Positions 1-5,051 of a stretch of 5,051 nucleotides of DNA are shown piece after piece. The position numbers and the translations under genes were made by a program. The stretch is from contig JAJLLM010000120.1 of NCBI GenBank assembly GCA_033837965.1, positions 1 through 5,051 on the forward strand, given 5' to 3'. The notes under the pieces were generated by a model. It saw only the letters and a list, made by a program, of their open reading frames with translations. It had not been told where the DNA came from and did no database searches. Each line of letters begins with the position of its first letter. Within the stretch, counting starts at the first letter, position 1. The DNA comes from Pseudazoarcus pumilus_A (GTDB lineage: Bacteria; Pseudomonadota; Gammaproteobacteria; Burkholderiales; Rhodocyclaceae).

Positions 1-47
1 GCACGATGCGCTATCGTTCGCCCACGGGCCGGCGCGCGCCCGGCATC

Positions 48-53
48 AGGAGG
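48..53 (+). promoter_or_regulatory. Shine-Dalgarno sequence of the LysR-type regulator gene
   Basis: AGGAGG lies 5 bases before a GTG codon. A full-consensus ribosome binding site at ideal spacing selects GTG at 59 as the start. The family's N-terminal winged-helix domain also begins directly at this codon, which agrees. Confidence 0.85.
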
Positions 54-58
54 CCTTC

Positions 59-952
59 GTGAAGTTCGATACCGCAACCGTCCGGCTGATCATGGCCATC
101 GTCGAGCACGGCAGCATCTCGCGTGCTGCCGACCGGCTGGATCTGGCGGTGGCGGCCGCCTCGCGGCGCGTGTCGGACCTCGAAGCACAGCTCGGCACCA
201 GGCTGTTCCAGCGTCTGCCGCACGGCGTGGTGATCACCGAATCCGGCGCCCGCCTGCTCGAACATCTGCGCCAGATCGACAACCTGGTCGTGCGCCTGGA
301 AGGTGACGCCAAGGCCCTGCATGAAGGCCTGAGCGGCCGCATCCTGATCGGCGCGCCCAAGGCCGTGGTGATTCCCTTTCTGGCGCAGGACATGGCGCGC
401 GTGCGCCGTCGCTTCCCCGGCGTGGCGCTGCGCGTGATCGAGGAGAACAGCCAGATCGTGCAGCAGATGCTGCGCGACAAGGTGGTCGACATCGGCATCT
501 ACGAACACCGCAGCGGCTACCTCGACATGGAAAAGCTGCCCTACCGCAACGACCGGCTGGTGCTGGTGTACAGCAAGGCGCACTACCGCTTCGACGGCGC
601 GCCGCTGGGGCTGGACGCGCTGCTGGAACTGCCGGTGGTGAGCCTCGGCCGCGGCTCGGCCATCCTCACGGCGGTGCAGCGCGCCTACCTGAGCCGCGGC
701 AAGCCGTTCTCCAACGACTTCGAGGTATCGGGCTTCGACTCGATGCTCGCGCTGGTGCGCAACGGGCTCGGCGTGGGGCTGATGCCGCCGGACGTGCTGG
801 CCAGTTTCCGCCCGGAATCCGGGCTCGGCAGCGTCGAGCTGGACGGCGACTGGCACCACCGCCGCTTCGTGCTGTCGCGCGTCGCGGGCCATGCGCAGGC
901 GCAGACGCTGGAGAACGTGGTGCAGGAGCTGATCGGTCCCGCCGCGCACTGA
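59..952 (+). CDS. LysR-type transcriptional regulator
   Basis: This is a DNA-binding one-component regulator of 297 residues, the usual length for the LysR family. The N-terminal winged helix-turn-helix spans about residues 4-62, with the typical pattern GSISRAADRL (18-27), a recognition helix around 30-42 (ending RRVSDLE) and LGTRLFQR (45-52). A linker helix (about 63-88) leads to the periplasmic-binding-protein-like effector domain (about 92-292). That domain carries family landmarks such as LRDKVVDIGIYE (138-149) and NGLGVGLMP (235-243). The start is a GTG with a strong ribosome binding site. Most LysR genes are transcribed divergently from their target, but here the next gene, a CoA transferase, lies downstream on the same strand. 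The gap contains a T-N11-A dyad at an activator position, so that gene is the probable target. The effector molecule cannot be predicted. Family assignment is firm; the target is inferred. Confidence 0.95.
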   Translation: MKFDTATVRLIMAIVEHGSISRAADRLDLAVAAASRRVSDLEAQLGTRLFQRLPHGVVITESGARLLEHLRQIDNLVVRLEGDAKALHEGLSGRILIGAPKAVVIPFLAQDMARVRRRFPGVALRVIEENSQIVQQMLRDKVVDIGIYEHRSGYLDMEKLPYRNDRLVLVYSKAHYRFDGAPLGLDALLELPVVSLGRGSAILTAVQRAYLSRGKPFSNDFEVSGFDSMLALVRNGLGVGLMPPDVLASFRPESGLGSVELDGDWHHRRFVLSRVAGHAQAQTLENVVQELIGPAAH

Positions 953-972
953 GCGCCATCCCTCGGCGCCGC

Positions 973-989
973 TTTCGCGATTTGCGAAA
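973..989 (+). promoter_or_regulatory. Putative LysR-type regulator binding site (T-N11-A dyad)
   Basis: TTTCGC-N5-GCGAAA is a perfect 6-bp inverted repeat centred on base 981. It contains the T-N11-A core (T975, A987) typical of LysR recognition sites. It lies 21 bases after the regulator's stop codon and about 65 bp before the transcription start predicted for the CoA transferase gene. The alternative is a weak terminator stem for the regulator gene, but no T-tract follows, which makes that less likely. Assignment to the neighbouring regulator is inferred. Confidence 0.5.
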
Positions 990-1010
990 CCAGCCATGCG
1001 CAACACGTCG

Positions 1011-1039
1011 TTGCCGCCGTCGGCCCGAGCGACGATAGT
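1011..1039 (+). promoter_or_regulatory. Putative sigma-70 promoter of the CoA transferase gene
   Basis: A -35-like TTGCCG (1011-1016) and a -10-like GATAGT (1034-1039) each match consensus at 4 of 6 bases and are separated by exactly 17 bp. The predicted transcription start is near 1046, giving a leader of about 66 bases. Imperfect boxes are expected at an activator-dependent promoter. In GC-rich DNA such matches can arise by chance, so the support comes mainly from the spacing to the upstream dyad. Confidence 0.4.
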
Positions 1040-1058
1040 CCTGCCTGAACGATTGCCT

Positions 1059-1077
1059 GCCCGCGGCCACTGCGGGC
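1059..1077 (+). promoter_or_regulatory. GC-rich stem-loop in the leader of the CoA transferase gene
   Basis: GCCCGC (1059-1064) pairs with GCGGGC (1072-1077) around a 7-base loop. It falls inside the predicted untranslated leader, 34 bases before the ATG, and does not include the Shine-Dalgarno sequence. No run of T follows, so it is not a typical intrinsic terminator. It may stabilise the leader or be incidental. Confidence 0.3.
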
Positions 1078-1111
1078 TTCAGCTCACGCCTCCAAAAGAA
1101 AGGAACACCCC

Positions 1112-2275
1112 ATGTCCGCCAAGAATCTCCCCCTCGAAGGCATCCGCGTACTCGACGTCAGCCAGGTCATGGCCGGCCCCTTCGCCTGCATGCTGCTGGC
1201 CGATCTGGGCGCCGACGTGATCAAGGTCGAGCCGCCCGAGGGTGACCAGACCCGCGGCGCCATGGGCTTCAAGATGAAGGGCCCGGACAGCATGGGCTTC
1301 CTCAACATGAACCGGAACAAGCGCTCGCTCTCCATCGACCTGAAGAGCGACGAAGGCCGCGAGTTCTTCTACGAACTGGCCAAGACCGCCGACGTGATCG
1401 TCGAAAACTACCGTCCCGGCGTGGTGCAGCGCCTGCGCATCGACTACGAGACCATCAAGGCCATCAACCCCAAGATCGTCTACGTCAGCATCTCGGGCTT
1501 CGGCCAGAGCGGCCCGTGGGCCATGCGCCCCGGTTTCGACCTGATGGCGCAGGCCATGACCGGCGTGATGAGCGTCACCGGCTACCCCGGCGGCAAGCCG
1601 GTGAAGGCCGGTGTGCCGGTGGCCGACATCGGCTGCGCGCTGTTCGCCACCTACGGCCTGCTGTCGGCCTACATCGGCGCGCAGAAGAGCGGCGAAGGCC
1701 AGCACATCGACGCCTCGCTGTTTGACGCCGCGATGGCCTTCTCGATCTGGGACATGTCGGCCTACTGGGGCAACGGCGAAATGCCGGAGCCGGTAGGCAC
1801 CGCCAACAAGATGAGTGCGCCCTACCAGGCCGTGAAGGCCAAGGACGGCTACTTCGTGATGGGTGCCACCAACCAGAAGCTGTGGACCCAGCTGTGCGAA
1901 CTCATCGGCCAGCCCGAACTCGCCACCCAGCCCGAGTTCGCCACCATCGCGCAGCGCCTGAAAAACCGCGAACTGCTGATCGAAGCGCTGGAAGAGGAAT
2001 TCGCCAAAAAGACCGCCGACGAGTGGATCGAACTCATGCTCGCCGCCAAGATCCCGGCCGGCCCGATCCTCTCCTACCCCGAAGCCTTCGACAGCGAACA
2101 CGGCCAGCACCGCGGCATGTGCATGGAGATCGACCACCCCATCGAGGGCAAGGTCAAGAACATCGGCTTCCCGGTGAAGATGCTTGGTACGCCGCAGCAG
2201 GTGCGCCGCCATCCGCCGCTGCTGGGTGAGCACAACGCGGAGATCGCGGCGGAGATCGGGGCGAAGGCGTCGTAA
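1112..2275 (+). CDS. CaiB/BaiF family (class III) CoA transferase
   Basis: Family members move coenzyme A from an acyl-CoA donor to a carboxylic acid via an aspartyl-CoA thioester, in the cytoplasm. The 387-residue protein matches the family's usual length of about 380-430. It opens with the hallmark GIRVLDVSQVMAGPFACMLL (10-29), then LADLGADVIKVEPPEGD (29-45), NMNRNKRSLSIDLKS (65-79) and ENYRPGVVQRL (98-108). The catalytic aspartate is predicted to be D172 in GVPVADIG (167-174), equivalent to Asp169 of formyl-CoA transferase. IPAGPI (314-319) and PPLLGEH (368-374) complete the family signature. The glycine-rich loop of oxalate-type formyl-CoA transferases is not seen at the equivalent place (about 229-236, GTANKMSA), which argues against an Frc-type oxalate enzyme. 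ATG is preceded by AAAGAAAGGA at a usable distance. It is probably a single-gene unit controlled by the upstream LysR protein. The substrate could be an aromatic or dicarboxylic acid, but the sequence does not say. Confidence 0.93.
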   Translation: MSAKNLPLEGIRVLDVSQVMAGPFACMLLADLGADVIKVEPPEGDQTRGAMGFKMKGPDSMGFLNMNRNKRSLSIDLKSDEGREFFYELAKTADVIVENYRPGVVQRLRIDYETIKAINPKIVYVSISGFGQSGPWAMRPGFDLMAQAMTGVMSVTGYPGGKPVKAGVPVADIGCALFATYGLLSAYIGAQKSGEGQHIDASLFDAAMAFSIWDMSAYWGNGEMPEPVGTANKMSAPYQAVKAKDGYFVMGATNQKLWTQLCELIGQPELATQPEFATIAQRLKNRELLIEALEEEFAKKTADEWIELMLAAKIPAGPILSYPEAFDSEHGQHRGMCMEIDHPIEGKVKNIGFPVKMLGTPQQVRRHPPLLGEHNAEIAAEIGAKAS

Positions 2276-2303
2276 GCTAAAACGACGGGGTCGGCATCTT
2301 AAG

Positions 2304-2339
2304 TGGCTCGCGTTGCGCTAAACCGCGTGACGCGGGCCA
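2304..2339. repeat. Long hairpin, possible palindromic intergenic repeat
   Basis: Bases 2304-2318 pair with 2325-2339 without a mismatch (15 bp including three G-T wobbles) around the loop TAAACC. It begins 28 bases after the CoA transferase stop codon. Neither strand has a T-run after the stem, so a classical intrinsic terminator is not supported. The stem could still protect the 3' end of the transferase mRNA. It resembles the GC-rich palindromic units dispersed in many proteobacterial intergenic regions. I cannot test copy number from one window. Confidence 0.55.
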
Positions 2340-2447
2340 ACGAGAGTGGACTCAAAACCAATTGCAGGACATCAACAACAAAACCGCAACGTCGTCGAGT
2401 CGCAGACAACCAACCGCCCCCGCTCCTTATGTCGACGCTCTACACGC
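2340..2447. other. Intergenic spacer without recognised gene
   Basis: This stretch separates the hairpin from the 3' end of the minus-strand orphan gene. It includes an A/C-rich segment (about 2352-2390). I see no convincing reading frame, terminator, tRNA or integrase attachment site in it. The drop from high to moderate G+C starts here, so it may hold the left junction of the inserted DNA. Confidence 0.5.
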
Positions 2448-3065
2448 CTATTTAAACATCTCCCGCGATAGATTCTCGCGCGCACCTTGGACTAGCTTTT
2501 CGATATCACTTTCAACATCTTTAATCATGAGGAGATAAGAATTGTGCGCTTCAGAACCTGCCTCTCCAAGAAATGGAATCTCCTGATTTAAAAGATGAAA
2601 GTCCACATGCCAGTAAGCAAGCGCAGCATTCTTATACTGTGCCTTCAGGATATCTCCCCACTTCTCAACATCTTGCTCGGATCGACTCTCAACAATCCCA
2701 GCTAGAACGGCTTCAACGCGATCAATCCCGGCGTTAACGCCGTCAACGCATGAGTCAATAATCGAAAAGGACTGTCTCTGAGAGGCACCGAACTTTAAGG
2801 CGACCTCTGGGTAGTACCTCTTGTACACGGGATTCGTCAGCTTCAACGGCAAGTCGTTTGACACCCCGTTCAAAGCGTAAATTTGCAAAGAGCGCTTGTA
2901 CGAGTAAATCACCAGTCGAAGACGCTCTTTCAAATCCAGCAACTCTTCCAACAATGCCTGCTTTAAGGCGGCAACTCTTCTGCCCTGAACGAAAACGTCT
3001 AGAGCCGTCTTCAGCACGGCTCCAGCCGCAGCACCTAAAGCGCCATAGAAAAGATTCTCGTACAT
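2448..3065 (-). CDS. Orphan protein with N-terminal membrane segment, function unknown
   Basis: I do not recognise a family for this 205-residue protein. The ATG at 3065 is chosen because GGAGGA (3071-3076, minus strand) lies 5 bases upstream; the in-frame TTG at 3068 would leave only 2 bases. Residues about 4-26 form one hydrophobic segment with small-residue spacing (G8, G11, G15), followed by QGRR (27-30). By the positive-inside rule this places the rest in the cytoplasm. Residues 31-66 look like a long amphipathic helix rich in Leu, Lys and Glu. A middle part has a Pro/Tyr-rich stretch (80-86, VYKRYYP), and the C-terminal half is again helical with several Trp and Tyr residues. The gene is about 47% G+C (171 of 360 bases counted over 2461-2820), far below its neighbours, which points to horizontal acquisition. 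It stands alone, divergent from the AAA+ gene. No catalytic motif is visible. Confidence 0.75.
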   Translation of the reverse strand: MYENLFYGALGAAAGAVLKTALDVFVQGRRVAALKQALLEELLDLKERLRLVIYSYKRSLQIYALNGVSNDLPLKLTNPVYKRYYPEVALKFGASQRQSFSIIDSCVDGVNAGIDRVEAVLAGIVESRSEQDVEKWGDILKAQYKNAALAYWHVDFHLLNQEIPFLGEAGSEAHNSYLLMIKDVESDIEKLVQGARENLSREMFK

Positions 3066-3070
3066 CAAAC

Positions 3071-3076
3071 TCCTCC
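3071..3076 (-). promoter_or_regulatory. Shine-Dalgarno sequence of the orphan membrane protein gene
   Basis: The minus strand reads GGAGGA, followed by a 5-base spacer and ATG (3065-3063). This strong site decides between ATG at 3065 and the adjacent upstream TTG at 3068, in favour of ATG, and supports that the gene is really translated. Confidence 0.75.
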
Positions 3077-3173
3077 GCGAACGCTAGTTGATGAAGGCTT
3101 GGCAAAAACGCCCTCAGCCCAGCCACTCCAGTTGTCGATACCATAGCTGCATTCCATTCACGATGCCGCTGCC
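3077..3173. other. Divergent intergenic region between orphan gene and AAA+ gene
   Basis: This roughly 100-bp spacer must hold the start signals for both divergent genes unless they are read from further away. I looked for -35/-10 pairs on both strands and found none worth calling. A four-codon frame (ATG at 3163, stop at 3175-3177) overlaps the AAA+ start codon as ATGA, with no ribosome binding site before either start. The composition returns to high G+C near its right end. Confidence 0.45.
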
Positions 3174-4736
3174 ATGAACGACCTCCGCGACCTCAAGGCC
3201 CTGATCCGCTCCGTCACGCCGATCATCGAGATCGAGACGATGGAGGAAACCCGCGCGATGCGGCTGCTGGAGGAACTGGCGCGCGATCAGAACCTGCCGC
3301 TGTATCGCTGGTCGGCGGCGGGCGGGCTGACGCAGCCTGGCTTCGCCTACGGCGCGGCGCCGATGGGTCGCGGGCTGAACCGGCCCGATCTTGCGCTGCA
3401 GGATGACTGGCGCGACACCACCGAGCGCGGCCCGGGTGGCGAGCGCGTGGTGCCGGACACGCAGCAACTGGCCTCGGCGCTGAAGTTCATCGACGAGCGT
3501 GGTCAGCGCGGGCTGTATGTGTTGCTCGACGTGCAGCGTCATCTGGAAGACCCGGTGGTGCTGCGGCGGCTGCGCGAGATTGCGCTGGATCATCCGGTGG
3601 ATCAGCGCACGCTGGTGCTGGTGGGGCCGCAGGTGGAACTGCCGCCTAAGCTGGCGCGGCATTCGGCACATGTGGCGCTGTCCCTGCCGGAAGAGCCCCG
3701 CATTCGCGAGATCCTCGGCGAGGAAATCGCCATGTTCGAGCGCGAGGGCGAAAAGGTACGCCGCACGCCGGCCGTGGAAGACGCGCTGGTGCGCTACGCC
3801 TCGGGCCTGTGCGAAGAGGATGTGCGCCTGCTGATGCGCCAATCGGTACGCAACGACGGCGCGCTGACGCACGACGACCTGCTGCGTGCGGCGAAGTACA
3901 AGCAGCAGACCACGCCGGGCCTGACGCTCGAAACCGCACCCGAGAACCCGGCCTCCATCGGTGGCCTGCTGCGGCTGCGGCGCTGGATCAACCAGCGCAA
4001 GCCGATCTTTCTGGGCGAAGTCTCGCGCCCCGGCCTGCCGCATCCGAAGGGCGTGCTGATCACCGGCGTACAGGGCACCGGCAAGAGTCTGGCGGCCAAG
4101 GTGACCGCGGCCGAATGGGGCGTGCCGCTGGTGCGGCTGGACATCGGCTCGCTGTACGACAAGTTCCACGGCGAGACCGAGCGCAAGCTGCGTGACGCGC
4201 TGGCTGCGGCCGAAGGCATGCAGCCCATCGTGCTGTGGATCGACGAAATCGAGAAAGGCCTGTCGGCCGATGCCTCGGGCGGCGACGGCGGCGTGTCGCG
4301 CCGCGTGCTCGGCACCCTGCTGACTTGGATGGCCGAGCGCACTTCGCGCATCTTCATCGTCGCCACCGCCAACGAGGTGCATGCGCTGCCGCCGGAGCTG
4401 GTGCGCAAGGGCCGTTTCGACGAGCTGTTCTTCGTCGACCTGCCGGATGCGCCGGCACGCGAGACCATCTTCCGCATCCACCTCAACCGCCACCGCCTGC
4501 CGCTGGAGGACTTCGACCTGCGCGCGCTGGCCGAGGGCTCACCAGGCCTGTCAGGCGCAGAAATCGAGCAAGCCGTGGTGTCTATGCTCTACGAAGCCCT
4601 GCCCGACAACCGCCAGCCGGACATGGCCATGCTGATGGCCGAACTGGCACGCACGCGGCCGCTGTCGGTGATCATGGCGGAGAAGGTGGCGAACCTGCGG
4701 GCGTGGGCTACGGAACGCTGCGTGATGGCAGACTGA
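3174..4736 (+). CDS. Ycf46-like tandem AAA+ ATPase
   Basis: This 520-residue protein resembles the Ycf46 family of AAA+ ATPases, known from plastids and cyanobacteria and present in various bacteria. Residues 1-170 form an N-terminal module starting with DLKALIRSVTPIIEIET (6-22). It contains a Walker-B-like strand (LYVLLDVQ, 114-121) and a sensor-1-like strand (LVLVGPQVELP, 147-157) but no Walker A, so it looks like a degenerate AAA+ domain with its own helical lid (about 172-245). The second module is intact: Walker A GVQGTGKS (298-305), Walker B IVLWIDEIE (352-360, D357/E358), sensor-1 N400 in ATAN, arginine-finger region RKGRFDE (411-417) and lid motif GLSGAEIEQAV (458-468). It should hydrolyse ATP as an oligomer; the client is unknown. 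Work on cyanobacterial Ycf46 has linked it to photosynthesis or carbon uptake, a role that need not apply here. ATG at 3174 has no clear ribosome binding site, but an in-frame stop at 3144 leaves no better start. Confidence 0.88.
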   Translation: MNDLRDLKALIRSVTPIIEIETMEETRAMRLLEELARDQNLPLYRWSAAGGLTQPGFAYGAAPMGRGLNRPDLALQDDWRDTTERGPGGERVVPDTQQLASALKFIDERGQRGLYVLLDVQRHLEDPVVLRRLREIALDHPVDQRTLVLVGPQVELPPKLARHSAHVALSLPEEPRIREILGEEIAMFEREGEKVRRTPAVEDALVRYASGLCEEDVRLLMRQSVRNDGALTHDDLLRAAKYKQQTTPGLTLETAPENPASIGGLLRLRRWINQRKPIFLGEVSRPGLPHPKGVLITGVQGTGKSLAAKVTAAEWGVPLVRLDIGSLYDKFHGETERKLRDALAAAEGMQPIVLWIDEIEKGLSADASGGDGGVSRRVLGTLLTWMAERTSRIFIVATANEVHALPPELVRKGRFDELFFVDLPDAPARETIFRIHLNRHRLPLEDFDLRALAEGSPGLSGAEIEQAVVSMLYEALPDNRQPDMAMLMAELARTRPLSVIMAEKVANLRAWATERCVMAD

Positions 4737-4738
4737 TC

Positions 4739-4774
4739 ATGTCAGAACGCGCGGATGACCCGCTGATTGCCTGA
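4739..4774 (+). other. Eleven-codon open frame after the AAA+ gene
   Basis: ATG at 4739 opens a frame reading MSERADDPLIA and stops at 4772-4774. It starts 2 bases after the AAA+ stop codon, a spacing common for operon genes, yet is too short to be a normal protein and lacks a ribosome binding site. It could be a chance frame, a coupling peptide, or the remaining start of a gene cut off when the toxin module arrived. No choice can be made from the sequence alone. Confidence 0.2.
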
Positions 4775-4795
4775 ACGTATCCAAGAGGATACGAT
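4767..4795 (+). promoter_or_regulatory. Putative promoter of the toxin-antitoxin operon
   Basis: A -35-like TTGCCT (4767-4772) and a -10-like TACGAT (4790-4795), each matching consensus at 4 of 6 bases, are exactly 17 bp apart. The predicted transcription start would be at about 4802, almost on the GTG start codon, which would make the message leaderless. Alternatively, transcription comes from further upstream and AAGAGG (4783-4788) serves as a distant ribosome binding site. Confidence 0.4.
4776..4793 (+). promoter_or_regulatory. Perfect inverted repeat, putative autoregulation operator
   Basis: CGTATCC-AAGA-GGATACG is a perfect 7-bp inverted repeat with a 4-base centre. It fills most of the spacer of the putative toxin promoter and overlaps its -10 box. 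This is the position expected for the operator bound by an antitoxin, or toxin-antitoxin complex, that represses its own operon. As RNA it would form a small hairpin with AAGA in the loop, so a role in translation is also possible. Confidence 0.5.
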
Positions 4796-4802
4796 CAAAG
4801 CC

Positions 4803-5051
4803 GTGTACCTGATCAAGCAGACCGAATCCTTTGTTCGGTGGCTGACACGCCTGCGGGACATGCGCGCCAAGGCCCGGATCGTCGCTCGGCTCCGGATGGC
4901 CAGCGCGGGCCATCTCGGCGACGTGAAAAGCGTGGGCGACGGCGTTTCGGAAATGCGGATCGACACCGGCCCCGGTTACCGGCTGTACTTCACCCGGCGC
5001 GGTGCGTTGATGATCGTGCTGCTGGTCGGCGGCGACAAGTCCAGCCAGGCG
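4803..5051 (+). CDS. HigB/RelE-superfamily toxin, 5' part (runs off window)
   Basis: The visible 83 codons match the addiction-module killer family in the RelE/ParE/HigB superfamily. Its members, usually about 100 residues, are typically ribosome-dependent mRNA interferases held in check by an antitoxin. The pattern runs QTESFVRWLTRLRD (6-19), a basic helix ARIVARLRM (24-32), then GHLGDVKSVGDGVSEMRID (36-54), GPGYRLYF (56-63) and LLVGGDKSSQ (73-82); the last three segments are family hallmarks. GTG at 4803 is chosen because the family's conserved region begins a few residues later. A TTG at 4767 is also in frame but would add 12 residues not typical of the family. No stop or frameshift is seen before the window ends. 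In this family the toxin gene comes first and a helix-turn-helix antitoxin follows closely, so the partner should lie just beyond 5051. Confidence 0.85.
   Translation, partial: MYLIKQTESFVRWLTRLRDMRAKARIVARLRMASAGHLGDVKSVGDGVSEMRIDTGPGYRLYFTRRGALMIVLLVGGDKSSQA

Noticed and set aside
3..17. Inverted repeat ACGAT-N5-ATCGT upstream of the LysR gene as an autoregulation site
   Set aside because: It is short, lies at the window edge without visible promoter context, and does not share sequence with the stronger dyad at 973-989.
11..1006. Long minus-strand open frame opposite the LysR gene
   Set aside because: It is antisense to a clear LysR gene, is rich in His, Arg, Ala and Gln with no domain pattern, and is what GC-rich codon bias produces on the opposite strand.
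1079..2233. Long minus-strand open frame opposite the CoA transferase gene
   Set aside because: It mirrors the codon structure of a well-supported CoA transferase, and its His/Ala/Gly/Val-rich translation shows no family motif.
2341..2375. tRNA 3'-end remnant (minus strand resembles a T-arm followed by an acceptor)
   Set aside because: The minus-strand GGTTTTGAGTCC lacks the nearly invariant C of the T-loop TTC, and no matching acceptor or anticodon arm is found nearby.
2304..2447. Integron attC-like site downstream of the low-GC orphan gene
   Set aside because: The arrangement of a lone low-GC gene plus a palindromic stem suggested a gene cassette, but I could not find the required RYYYAAC and GTTRRRY core pairs on either strand.
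3077..3173. Promoters for the orphan gene and the AAA+ gene
   Set aside because: Several single boxes resemble -35 or -10 elements (for example TTGTCG at 3132, TACCAT at 3139), but none pairs with a partner at acceptable spacing.
3114..4493. Long minus-strand open frame opposite the AAA+ gene
   Set aside because: The plus strand carries Walker A, Walker B and the other AAA+ motifs in order; the antisense product is His/Arg/Gln-rich and has no recognisable domain.
4742..4966. Minus-strand open frame opposite the toxin gene
   Set aside because: The plus-strand frame carries the conserved blocks of the HigB/RelE killer family; the antisense frame shows none and lacks a ribosome binding site.

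Overview
The base composition (mostly 65-77% G+C where I hand-counted lines), the strong GC3 codon bias and the gene families suggest a high-GC proteobacterium, most likely a betaproteobacterium of the Rhodocyclales or Burkholderiales type. This is an inference from protein and codon style, not from a marker gene. No rRNA, tRNA, CRISPR array or transposase was seen.

Left part (1-2275): a LysR-type regulator (59-952, +) is followed on the same strand by a class III (CaiB/BaiF family) acyl-CoA transferase (1112-2275, +). The 159-bp gap holds an ordered set of signals: a perfect dyad containing a T-N11-A core (973-989), a -35/-10 pair with 17-bp spacing (1011-1039), a GC-rich leader hairpin (1059-1077) and a Shine-Dalgarno sequence. 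The dyad centre lies about 65 bp before the predicted transcription start. That is the classical activator position for LysR proteins, so the regulator probably controls the transferase. The CoA substrate cannot be read from the sequence.

Middle part (2276-3173): composition falls to about 47% G+C over an orphan gene on the minus strand (2448-3065), which encodes a 205-residue protein with one N-terminal membrane segment and a helical soluble part. A long hairpin (2304-2339) lies between it and the transferase. The gene looks like a horizontally acquired single-gene insertion of unknown function.

Right part (3174-5051): a Ycf46-like tandem AAA+ ATPase (3174-4736, +) has a degenerate first ATPase module and an intact second one. 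After it comes the 5' part of a HigB/RelE-superfamily toxin gene (4803 to beyond the window end, +). A perfect inverted repeat overlaps the putative toxin promoter, as expected of an autoregulated toxin-antitoxin operon. The cognate antitoxin should lie just past the window edge. The middle orphan gene and the toxin gene on either side of the AAA+ gene mark this as a partly accessory region. I found no clear new multi-gene system; the orphan membrane protein and the Ycf46-like ATPase are the least understood components.
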